Part shown: piece after piece, positions 33,599 to 45,100 of the stretch
Layout: each line of letters opens with the position of its first letter
How positions within the stretch are numbered: the stretch's first letter is position 1
DNA from: Glossina fuscipes
Lineage: Eukaryota; Arthropoda; Insecta; Diptera; Glossinidae
NCBI RefSeq assembly: GCF_014805625.2
Contig: NW_024003395.1
Location: 45,097 to 109,096 of the forward strand
Length of the DNA stretch: 64,000 nt
Direction of reading: 5' to 3'
Made by a program: the position numbers and the translations under genes
The notes under the pieces: model-generated
The model's database searches: none
Seen by the model: only the letters and a program-made list of their open reading frames with translations
What the model was told of the DNA's origin: nothing

Positions 33599-33742
33599 GA
33601 ACTAAACGAAATAAATTTTTTTCGCTTTTTAAATCGTTGGATTATCAGGTAAAATCAGATTCAAGTGCAATATAACAGTTGATGATGATTTACGAGCAAG
33701 GAATCGATTTATCAAATGATTAGATTATAAAATCATGGCAAG
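33599..33742 (-). promoter_or_regulatory. Promoter region of SP6 (TATA-like, Inr-like, GATA block)
   Basis: On the minus strand TTTAAAAAG (33633-33625) stands at -30 from the A of an initiator-like TTTAGTTC (33606-33599, A+1 at 33603), giving a 5' UTR of about 22 bases. Upstream, at 33742-33701, is the shared block with TGATAA and ATCGAT. The arrangement is the least degraded of the three young copies. Confidence 0.5.
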
Positions 33743-33899
33743 AAAGTTCAGTTCTTTTACACTTTTTTACTTTAATGTAGATATTAATAAGCAAACAATT
33801 CCAAACAGATTTATTCGCCGTCCTATATGTCTACCGATTGGAAGCCTGCTCATTGGCCGCCTAGTAATTACTCATCCGCCTGCCATTTCATGCTCAGTC

Positions 33900-34240
33900 T
33901 GTGCGAAAAAAGGTCTCAGAACGTTTCGCGCAAATTTTTGTTGTTTTTTCACTATTTTACTATTTGCACTTATCCTTTCAATAAAATTTGCATTTTATAT
34001 TTGCATACTTTTGAGCAAACTTTTTTTGTCTTTTTCTTCTTAAATAAACACGTTTCGTAAGGCCTATTGGTCCGTAGGCTTCAAATGGGACAAGCAACTA
34101 TATGGTCGTATCAGACAACAATGTGTCATATGAATCTGCTAAGTTATGTAAGTAATACAAGCGAAAATGAATCGAATCAAAAATTCCTTAAGAGAAAGTC
34201 TTTCTTAACGAAAAAAACTAATTCTAAAGACTTGCAAACA
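33900..34240. repeat. Duplicated intergenic block, copy C (upstream of SP6), shortened
   Basis: A diverged and shorter copy of blocks A and B: TTGCATACTTTTGAGCAAACTTTTTTTG, TAAATAAACACGTTTCG, GTCCGTAGGCTTCAAATGGGACAAGCAACTATATGG and TATCAGACAACAATGTGTC.TATGAA correspond to 28080-28200 and 31695-31830 in order. Confidence 0.75.
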
Positions 34241-34562
34241 ACGCAAGAACGTTTCACTAAAATTCCTTTAGAAAAGTCTATTGTTCAAATATCTTGTAGA
34301 ACTCGTGCACGATTTAAGTGTGAATTTAAAATTTGTAATAGACAGAGGACACAGACCAAAAGGCATTGTGTCCAGTGAATTGAAGCTTGACAAGAGAAAA
34401 GAAGAGTGATAACAAGCACTTACTTCATTCCCAGTATATAATTAAAAACTAAAGCAATGAAAATTGTATTTGCATCGGGGTTTGCGTCCAATCAAACGAT
34501 GAAAGAATGCTAAGTAAAACTGTTATAAAACTTTTTCAGTAGAAAACGTCATTCTTGTGTGT

Positions 34563-34640
34563 GTGTGTCGAAAAACCGAACAAATTCTGAGCAGTTCATT
34601 TAGTACGCCAATTTGAGCTGATGTTACGAAGAGAAGGGGG
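34563..34640. repeat. Duplicated spacer block between SP6 and the pseudogene
   Basis: Second copy of the block at 32030-32100 (TCGAAAAACCGAACAAATTCTGAGCAG), located at the same relative place in its unit. Confidence 0.85.
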
Positions 34641-35167
34641 CAGAAGGGGGGAGAAAACCCAACTGAAGCAATGCGTTCCTTACAGATTTTGAACGTCTAT
34701 CTCGAGCTGACGCTAAAGACATAAGAATGTTAGTAAATAAATCGATTTGTGTATTCCGCGTTCAAGTCGCCTATTCAAATGTTTTCTTCACCTTTCCAGG
34801 TAAGCGTCGTCATTTCGCAATCGATCTATTTCCATCATATGTGGACATCTATGGGTGCTTAATCTTCATTCTAATCTTAATATTTTATAGTGGTCTTTGA
34901 CAATGGATTTAATTGTGCAGTTAACGTAACATTTGTGATTGCTTAAATCATTGCATTTCTCTACATTTCTTTGAAACCTCATAAGAATTGAAATTTAATT
35001 TTAATGAGCTTAATAATAATCATTCTTTGGAAAATAAAGGCCTTTCTCTATTCAACTCGCTACCAGAATGTTGCAATCTTTTTACCTCAGCCCGACGAAT
35101 TTAAAACAAAGATCACTTTAGTTTTTATTTTTTATTTTTTTTTACATTAGTTAATGTTTAAACACGA

Positions 35168-35957
35168 CTACGCATTGCACGAGCATTTCTTATTGCCTCG
35201 CATGGTTTGACATATCCAATCCAAATAGAAATGTGGACTAGCATGAGCATCTGGAAAGCCAAGAGTACATGTTTTGGCCCAACTAACCACGTCAACTATA
35301 TGTCCATTACTAATTAAAGGCCAACCCGAATCACCGTAACAAACTCCTTCGCCTTTCTGGGTGAATGTGCATATGTTATCAGCGTGTAGCCTGGAGTCAT
35401 TATCCCACAACTCTTTACAACGTTCTAATTGCACGTATTTTAAATAGATTTTCTGCAGCTTTGGACGGCCGCCACCTCCGGCGCTGGTTAGTGCTCCCCA
35501 GCCAGTAAGTAAAACATCATCGTCGTCTTCCATCGCTTGCACCGGTAAGGCGATAATTTGGGTTTTCTCGTCCAACACAATAGTGGAATTCAAGTGCAGC
35601 AAAGCTATGTCGTTGTGCAAAAGCTGTTGATTGTAATCGCAGTGCGTGCAAATGCGTTTTACATCATAATGAACACCGGGCTTCGTTAAGTCTTGAGTGC
35701 CCGTTTCAACCATAATGTCTTGCGGCTGCAAGCATGCAACTTAATGGGCTGCCGTTAAAATCCATTCGGCGTCAATTATGGCCCTACCGCAAAAGTGATT
35801 TCCTAAGAAGCCTTCTAATTTGTAATACCTGATAAGGAGCCAAGCCCTCTTCGGCTGTACCGCCACATACGATTCGATTTCGCGAGGATTGAGAAGTTCT
35901 CGCCGCAGAAAGAGCCACGGTTGTTAAAACAAATAAGCTTAAAACGGGCAACCTCAT
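35168..35957 (-). pseudogene. Serine protease pseudogene SP7 (SP6 relative)
   Basis: Collinear with SP6 along its full length but broken. Reading from the ATG at 35957: the activation motif is IVCGG rather than IVGGS; a net +1 indel between about 35790 and 35825, after APYQV, shifts the frame and leads to a stop at 35784-35786; in the other frame the CGGAII region continues as CGRAII and then meets a second lesion, TAA at 35741-35743, in place of the Cys codon directly after the catalytic His. The rest (35168-35731) stays open to the normal stop and keeps Asp (HNDIAL) and GDSG, but with Trp for the second Gly of GDSGGP. The shared upstream GATA core is also changed. It cannot make an active enzyme; a truncated product is conceivable but unsupported. 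Confidence 0.93.
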
Positions 35958-36060
35958 GTTGAGCTTGCTTAGAAACAACTAAATCAAATAAATTTATTTC
36001 CACTTTTTAAGATATTGCATTATTCAAGTGCAATATAACAGTTGATGATGATTTACGAGC

Positions 36061-36103
36061 AAGGAATCGATTTCTTAAATGATTAGATTATAAAATCATG
36101 GCA
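36061..36103 (-). promoter_or_regulatory. Altered copy of the shared GATA block upstream of the pseudogene
   Basis: Same block as 30861-30903 and 33700-33742, but TTTATCAAATG has become TTTCTTAAATG, destroying the TGATAA core. The rest of the block is nearly unchanged. Confidence 0.6.
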
Positions 36104-36109
36104 AAAAAC

Positions 36110-39100
36110 TTCAGTTCTTTTACAATTTTTTACTTTGACGCTTATCAATATAAACAAACAATTCTAAACAGACTTTATCGTCGTCCCATATGTCTACCGA
36201 TTGCACTTTTAATCATACGCCCGTTTTCCCATCCACCTCTCGATTCGCTCTTTCATTTCATGCTCCGTATGCTCGAAAAGTCTCTTCGACTGTCTGCTAG
36301 GGTTATCGAAAAGTAAGTTTAATAATAAATACAAACAGTTTTTACTCATCATCTTTTTGAAAGTACTTAGTACTTACATTCATTAGAATTCCTCCTAACA
36401 GGAGCAAAGTTTTCTTTTTATCATTATAAAGAGATGTGTGATAATGGGCTCGTGCGATGACATATAAATGTAGGGTGACTATTGGCAATAATTCATTATT
36501 TTTTGGTAATACGAAAATTCAAATGAAATGTGTCAAAACTTTAATGCTTTACGACGGCATGTAGAGTCACTGTGTTACACAAGAGCTTCAAAGATTTTCC
36601 ATAGTTTTGAAGCACCGGCACTGAAACAGTTTCAAGTTGTACGTCGTTTCACGAACTGTGTAGCTGGTGGCACTTTTCGGCTGCAAACAAGTTTCATCAA
36701 CACCTACGGTAAACATTCCAAATCAATATGTGCCAGGCTGCATCTTTCAATAACGCAATCCATCAAGAAAACGGTCGACTCAGGAGCATTTTCAAAAAAG
36801 TTTTGTGAAACCAAAACGCCAGCTTAGAAAACGCCCCGCGCTGTGGCTGGAAAGGTCGTGCGCATTGGGTGCGATAGCCCTGTGGGTAGATGAAAACTAG
36901 CGACAGTTGATTAAAAAATCATAATCTTTCTCCGTTTGTATTTCCAGCATCCAATCAGCGAACGTACACCAATCCATGCCGGAAAAGTTCTTAATTTCTT
37001 AATCTAATCTGTCAAATATCATCGAAATGTTGGATCGTGACCGTTCAAAAATGAAGACAAATTCAAAATGAGAGCTCTCTAAAGAGTCGTCTTGTTTAAA
37101 AATTTCCGACTAAGGGTGTTGCAATGTTAGACAGAAGATCTTCGCGCATTCACATATGCAGGTCCAATAATATACGTTCTTTTGGAAAATTTATGCGCAA
37201 ATATTCTCCAGTGGTGTTCCAAATAACTATAGCAAAATAATTTTCGTTCCAAGAACATTTATTTATACCCGTTTCTGATAGAAGATATTGGTTTTTTTTT
37301 TTTTTTTTTTTATGTCAATGAAACCACAAACTAAATAGAGACCAAGCGTTGTAAATAAAAAATACCCGACTTTAGCATGCAAATGTGAGATCGGAACTAT
37401 CGAGACTAGTTTAGCCGAACGGTAATAGATTCCGAGTGCACTTGCCAGTTTTGCTTCAAACTCTTAGATGCTATTTCAATAAAACTTACCTTAATAAAGA
37501 TATTAAGAGAAAATATTATTATGAAATATTATTGGAAAGTTTTCTCAAATTTACTCTCAGGAAATATTTTCAAAATAAAAAAATTAAAAAAAAAGCAAAC
37601 CCTTTTAAGAAATTTTCTTTTATCGCAACAATTAGTTGTAAGTAAAGCTACAACGGACAAAGATCAATGATCTTGTGTGTAGTACATTAATTAAAAAAAA
37701 AAATTCATCTCCACAAGTGTTTAAACAGCTTTAAAGAGATTATAGCTTATTAAAAAGAATTTTATATATATTAATAAATCAATAATAGAAGCGCAAAATT
37801 AATCTCATTATTTGTACTTTAAACAAAAAAAAAACAAATTCAACATAATTATAAAATATTGTTCACAAAACGTGTCTAAACATTAGCGAACAGAAAATGA
37901 ATCACACGACGAGTGAAAAAAGAATATATTACGTCACTAAGTTTTTATTAAACAGAATATGATTGCGTTTAGTGAGGAAATGTTTTCTAAAAATAAAATT
38001 TCAATTTATTAGCAAATCGCAAAGAGAGCCACAAAGAGGCTGTAATTACTGCGCGTATGAGAAGCGTGCGAAATGTGAAAACGAACTCATTAACTTAATG
38101 AACCGAATAAAGTAAAAATATATAATTTTATTACTATGGCTTTGGTGAGAAAATTATAATTACATCCTTTTTTATTCTTTTTGTTTTTTTTTATTTTATT
38201 CTTATATTCTTGCGAAAAACCTGTACGCGTATGCGTTTGATTTGCTAAATTTTTCCAATGTAAGAGAGCGAGAGGGAGAAGTTTAATAAAATGTATGAAT
38301 AATTTTTATTTGACCCACTTAGCGTATGAGTGCTGCCATTCATATTAACTGAACAAAAGAAAACATATTATTATTTTATATTTTATTTTGGGGGCAGGTA
38401 CTAAGTGTGCTATGATCAGGGATTAATCAAGTGAATCGGGGTCGCAAGAGAGATCCCTCCTCTCGACAAAAAAATCTATAAGTCTAAAACATTACTCAAT
38501 AAACTCATAGGATAATATTGTCGCTACTCATGCCAGTCACGAAATCGCTCATTGTTGATTTTTCTTGAAAGCTAATACACCATCTACAACTAGCATTGCA
38601 CTGTCTGTACACTTGTGATGCTTGCCATTGACGACGTGCGACGTCAAGTAATTTACTTATTTCAAGAGAAGTAAGGCTAATATAATTAGGCAAGGCAGAC
38701 TATTAGAAACTCTACACCATTTCGCATAGTTCGCCAGTTATTCATTTGTTTTGATAATGATGCACCAAAAATGAAACATTAGTTTCGTGCAAGGGTATAC
38801 TTTTCATGAAAGCCCGCATATTGGAGGATGACCAAAACATAGCATGGCGTGATTCTAATTCAACAAACTTATTTTCCAAAAATTTTATTATTTTGCGCTT
38901 TTCTTCATAAAAACCTATAAATTAAACTTTCCTTTCACTTAAAGAATTACTTACAATTCATGACACATCTTACATGAATTGACGTCCGATGGGGTTCATG
39001 TGGTTCAAATTTCATCCACTTCGCTTTTACGTTAAATTGTAATCATGAACACATTTTCACCGTAAAACGATAACAACCAGGTCTTTTTATCATGTAGAGG

Positions 39101-42100
39101 TTTACATTTCCGGAGAATCTTTATATGCGGTCATATACAAAATATAATCCTTCGCGCGGAATTTGGTAAGGTTAGTTTCTTTGCCAATTTACTATTATGA
39201 ACCAACTTGCACCATGAAATATTGAAAACCGCACCTACTTACCTTACAAAGATTCAGTTTTCGTAGGAACGGTTAAGGAACCTACGGTAGAGGTGTCCTT
39301 GACCTATCGGAGCCAAGTTTTTTATACCAATTTGAAATGACAAAGCACTATTATTGGAAATTGAAAATTTTTTCATATAACGACTAAGATGTTGTACGTG
39401 GGGCCCAATCCCAGCCATTTTCAATAGGGGTTGTTCAAAGTACGTCAGTGTAACAAATTTCATCAACACACCTTAAAAATTGCCATACGTAAGTTAAACC
39501 AAAACATAAATGGGCTGCATCAAAGGGACATAGGGACGGACAATCTTCAAAACAATTGTCTGAATTGATGGCTATGACGAAAGGCGGGTCTCTCCTAAGC
39601 CCTTCTGGGTCCCCACTTAACATTTCCTGTACTACAAATGATGTAAGTGCCATAAATTAACTTCGACTGAAGGAGCACTTTTTCGCTGAAACAACGCAAC
39701 GGACACTAAAGAAGACATAGGAATATGACAAATCCCATGAAATGGCTATTTCTTTTTTAACAGCCTAATGCATTGGATGTTTACACTTTTCTTATTTTAA
39801 TTAATATGTGAAGGTGTCCCCTCTTATTAAAAGGCAACAATTTATTTAAATAAGTAGAGGAAGAAGAAGAATGAGAGGACGAAGAACAATCATTGATCTA
39901 ATTTTAGATTTGATTAAAATCGATTGGCTTGTGGCATCTTTTTTTTTTTTTTTTCTTTTTTTTTGAGAAAATATCCTATTAATAATTAAATTAACTTTTC
40001 GCCAATTACGGAGAACGATATTATTTCTACTGTTTATCAAACTGCACCTTGTCGGACTTGTAGTCCGTAGATTATTTAATTATTCATGAGAGATTTGTAC
40101 AAGGACAGATGCTTTTGTGGTGATCTAGCAGTGTCCGCCTGTGTTTTCGTCCGGATCGTGAATGTTGACATCGGCAAGTAATATGGGATTTATGTAATCT
40201 TAGAACACGATTGTTCCGCAAGCTTAAAACTAGATTTCTTTTGCGTAAAGCTTGTTTGAAATGTGAAAGCGTTTATAATAATAACTTACATAACCTGCGG
40301 CAAAACAAAATTAATCTAAACTTTAGGTGAAATACTACTTGACATCTTGTAAGAGGTAGCCATTAGGCGTTAGCATCTGAAAAACGCCCTTTGTCGACTC
40401 TTTAGGCAAACAAAAACAAAAAGTAGAGCACATTTATTATCTACTTGCTTCACCTATCGAGTATTTAGACGTCGTACAAAGGCGTGAATAAATTGTTTAC
40501 TTATTCTTAAAATATTCTCATCGTTTGTTTGCCCAAATTGCCTTTTTTGAATCAGTTATCAATAATGCCAATCAATTGCAATTAACGGCGATGATTAATT
40601 AGCACAAGAAATCAAAGGGAAAGCTTTATATATATATAAATGCACATAACAAATATTTTATAGAAGAAACGCCACTAGTATCGAGTAGTCTGAAATGTAT
40701 GTGAAAATAATCACCTGCATGATTGTGGAAACAAAAATTTCATTGAAAACCAAATGTACGTAAAAATTTGTGTTACGTTTGCAAACAACATCCGCAATGA
40801 ACTTTCCAATTTTTGGTGATGTACACTCTAACTGTTTCGGTATTTTAAATGCATTCCATATTTTATGTTGTTCCACCATAAAAGGTGTAAATAAATGTAT
40901 TTAAAATAAAAATGACGGAAATTTTAACACTTTAAAGCAATTCTTGAATTTCTTCTACGCAATGACAAGGCGTTTTGTTAAGCGAGTAAAAATTTTACTT
41001 AACTAAATGGAATATAGAAGGGAATGCCTCAGCGTTGCCAAAACGAGCCACAATATGTGCTTTTTATACTAACCAAACTTTCGAGATTCACACCGATACA
41101 TAAAGTACTTTTTTATCGAATTCAAACAAATATATATATTTCACCAAAAACGTGAAAAAATTGCATAGGTAAAGCATTCGAGTAAAAGCGTATTGGTAAA
41201 AACGAATCCCTTTGTCGTAGTAAAACAAATGACATTGGACCACGATTGATAACAGTCGATAGTAATTTATTATTGTGATTCCGTTTTGCGCTAACAGCGC
41301 ATTGGACTCTGTGCTTGCTCCGAACCGGTCACTGTTCCCAAAGTTATTAATAAGAGTAAAATGGTGTTACTTATGCTTTCGAATCAATCAATTGCAAATA
41401 TTTCGAAAATCCATTAAGCAAAGCTGTTCTGTGCACTATTAAATCCTTCGCCATATTCAACTAACCATCTTCAAATTCCACTTGTTTTCAAACTTTAAAG
41501 TTGCCACTTTCAAGAATTTTTTTATTAAGCGATGAAGTTACGGTAGCTTTAAAGGGGTAAAACGGTACACCCATCGTATACTATTTTCGTTCTTCCTTTC
41601 CGATTTTCTAGGCGAAGTAACAGCGCGTAAGGCATAATTTTAGGAATTGGAAAGTTTCGAAATTATTATAACCTAATTTAAAGGGATGGATGTTTGTCTT
41701 TGACGTCGATCAACGAATAAGTTATATATTGCATTTATTTCCAAGCAGATCTGAACCAAACTCAATTAATTGGTGCAAGAATAGTTTCTGCGGTAACTAA
41801 CTTGTCAAAGAAAAATTGAGAAAAATTATTTTTATTTTTCCGCGTTGTCTGCTTTCAACTCAATACGCATTTCACAACGATGTTCAAGAACTTCTCTAAC
41901 CGCGGAGAAAATCAAAAGAGTTCACTTCTTCAACTTTTACAACTGAACTGTCTTTTTCGGTATGAAAAAGGAAATTAATCCAAACAGGTAAGAAAATTAT
42001 AGTCGCTATGACTGATATCGTGAAAAAGGCAAAGGAACCAAATTTTCACTCTCTACGATACTGGGTGGGCGCGTTTGATGTTTTCTGGTTTCAGACCACA

Positions 42101-45100
42101 AAAGTGGAAATTTGTATTTGTGTAAGTGTTATGAGTAACGAGCAAAAAACACAAAAGGCAGTTTTTGTCGCACAGACACATGGGCGTTGTAGGCATGTGT
42201 TCGGGAATGTTTGCCACAAATACTACGCAGTTGGGCGAACGGACAGATGGACAGACGGACTTGCACTACGAATTTGAAATTTATCAAGGGTTTGTATATT
42301 TTATGACATTTTTGAAAGCTTGCGTCAGCGCTTTACAAACGTACTCAAAAAAAATTTGTTGACCCATTCTTCGGGTTTTTGTTAGGTTTGGCGCGCTTTC
42401 AATACCAACCTGCGTGCAAGAGCTTCCAATGCTTCTGCCCGATAGCTACATTTCGGCCCCGCGGAGAGTATTTACAAGGGACATTACACAAACGGACAGA
42501 CGGACATGCTTATGAATCAAGATCAGAATCAAGATTACAATCTGATCAAGTGTATATGTATTTTGCCTTATCTCTGAAGCTTTTTTCTGGGCCTTGCAAG
42601 CGTTTTGGCAAAGTGAATATACTCCTCATCTTTTTCGGTGATAAGTGCAGCAATTTAAATTTAAGGAGTGGGGCGGACGGAAGCAACTCGAAGTCTAACT
42701 TTTCTTGATGATACAACACTTTGTTTTTCGCGAAATGTAAATTCATTTTTGAAAAAACTTAAAGAAACCTATGCTATACTAAAAGTTGACCAATAACGGG
42801 ACTGTCTTCTCGCTCTTCTCCTTCGTCAATTGCATGAATATTTGTTTGGGCTATGCATGCAGTAACAGACAACGTACTAGCTACGCTTTGCGACACCGTT
42901 TATAATACCTATTAAGTTCACTAGCTTACGCACTTCTTCCTATGACGGCAGCTATTCAGTGCCACGATGTAGATCTTCTTCATAATTTCTGATGAGGCCG
43001 TCGCATTTGTTTGATCAATGCCACGTTAGTCCTGGCAGTTCGTGTAGCCATTTTTAGTGTCTGCTCAATCTGCCCTCAATGTTTTATTGTTGCCTACGAA
43101 AAAACCGATTACTTTAGTATAGAATCTAGCCCAGTTTAGATATTGATGGAGCTACGACTTTTCAAATGAAAGTATTCTATAAATATGGCATACTTTTTCT
43201 TATTAACATATTGACGATCGTCATGTATGCGTTGGTTTGAGTACTTGGGGAACACGTAATGATCATTTAATTACTTAATGGATATATGAAAACCCGAAAT
43301 GGCTTTTCTAAAACAACCGTCAGTTTGCTTCTTGACGTGATGTCAAATTATTTACACCCCGGTTTGACAATAAAATATAAGCACATATGTATTCTTCAAC
43401 AAGTCTATGAGTTTTTTATATTCCGAATAGCGAATGCCCAGATAAACTTAATTCACTTTTATGAGAGGATAAAATAAACAAACAAATGTATTGGCGACAA
43501 AAAATGTTGACAATGAAATAATAATTTTAATAATAATAATGATGATTAGATTGGCGATGATCACGTTTTATTTGTTTATATTGCTTACGATGACGAATAA
43601 CAGCGGCAGCAGCGACAACAACAAAAGAACGAGACTAACAACATTGGCAACAAATATTACAATAAACAACTTACTTATACACCTATAGATAGATATGTAC
43701 TCACATATATACACATTTTCATATGGTCAAGTGAGTGCTTGTATGAGAATGCGGCACAACCAACACGTCATGGCGGTAGAGACCTTACGAGAAGCGAATA
43801 TAAAAAAAAAAAAAAAAGCTGAAAAAAAAGGAAAAAATGAAATAAAAAAAGAAATGAATAAAATAAAATAAAATCGAATGTAGACTTTTTTTTTACATAA
43901 AAACATTTAGTTTGAGATTTTCAACAATTCAGTTGAGTTGAGTAATTGTCGCGCGCATTACACACGAATGAATACTTAGCCGTTACGAGATCATTTCTTA
44001 TTTTTGAAAATGTTCATTGACTTCGAACAAAGAAATTTTTGTGCTGAAATAACTTTTCTTTTAGAGTAAAAAAAAAAGGAAAACTATTCTTAAATAAAAA
44101 ACAAAATTGAAGTTAAAAAATTTATTAAACATAAGAAGCACAATTTAGCAAAACAAAAGAAAAAATATATATGTATATATATATATATATGTATATAAAA
44201 TTAAGAAGAGAAAGAGTTAAGTGATTTTAAAAAGCAAAGTAAAACGAAAAAATTTCCAAAATTAAAAAGAATAGAAGTTACTTTCTGTTTAATTAACAAA
44301 AAAACCAAAAAAATTATTTATTGCAGAAAAAGAGTGCAAGAGAAGCAAACAAACTAAGAAAGTATAAAAGCGGAATCTCGTTATCCGAATAAAGATGGCT
44401 TCAATAAATGTAAGTTGGAAAGTAAAGAGTTTGCATGATCTACACGCTTATATGTATTCGTATCCAGCAGTCCAAGGTGAACGTACAGTACATTTGTCCC
44501 TGCAGATTTTTTAAAGTACACGTACTCTTGATAAGATCGATATTTTAAGCGGAAATAACTCCGTTCGTCCGCTTCTTTCAGTATTTGCTGCTGCTGCCTT
44601 TTCCTTGGGAACGCGTCCGATTGCAAAGATTAAACAGAAAGCTGATATTTCGGCTTATGACAGAGATCAGATTTGAAATTGCACATCGCGTAAGTGGTCT
44701 ATGTACGCCATTCTTAGCGATTATAATGCTAAGAATATTTCTAGAGTTTTTATTAGATTCACTTCAAGTCGACCGTAAAATTAAAGATAGGCGGTAACTA
44801 ACAATGTTAAGAAATTCAAAAATAACTTATCGTTCCCAAGAATAAAATGATTGATCCCATAAAACCGCAATGTTATGTGCTAATGCCAGCAGAAATCTAT
44901 TTACTTATCTAATATTCAACTAAAATTTAAATGATTGTAAGAAAGAAAATAATATTTACATATAATTTTTCTATACTCATCGCTTGTTCATTTTTTCTTC
45001 TTGATATACCCGACCCCACTTGTGGTACAAGGGTATATTAAGTTGTGCGGATATATTTGATACCTCGAAGGACGAGATAGAACCAAATTTTATTATACCG

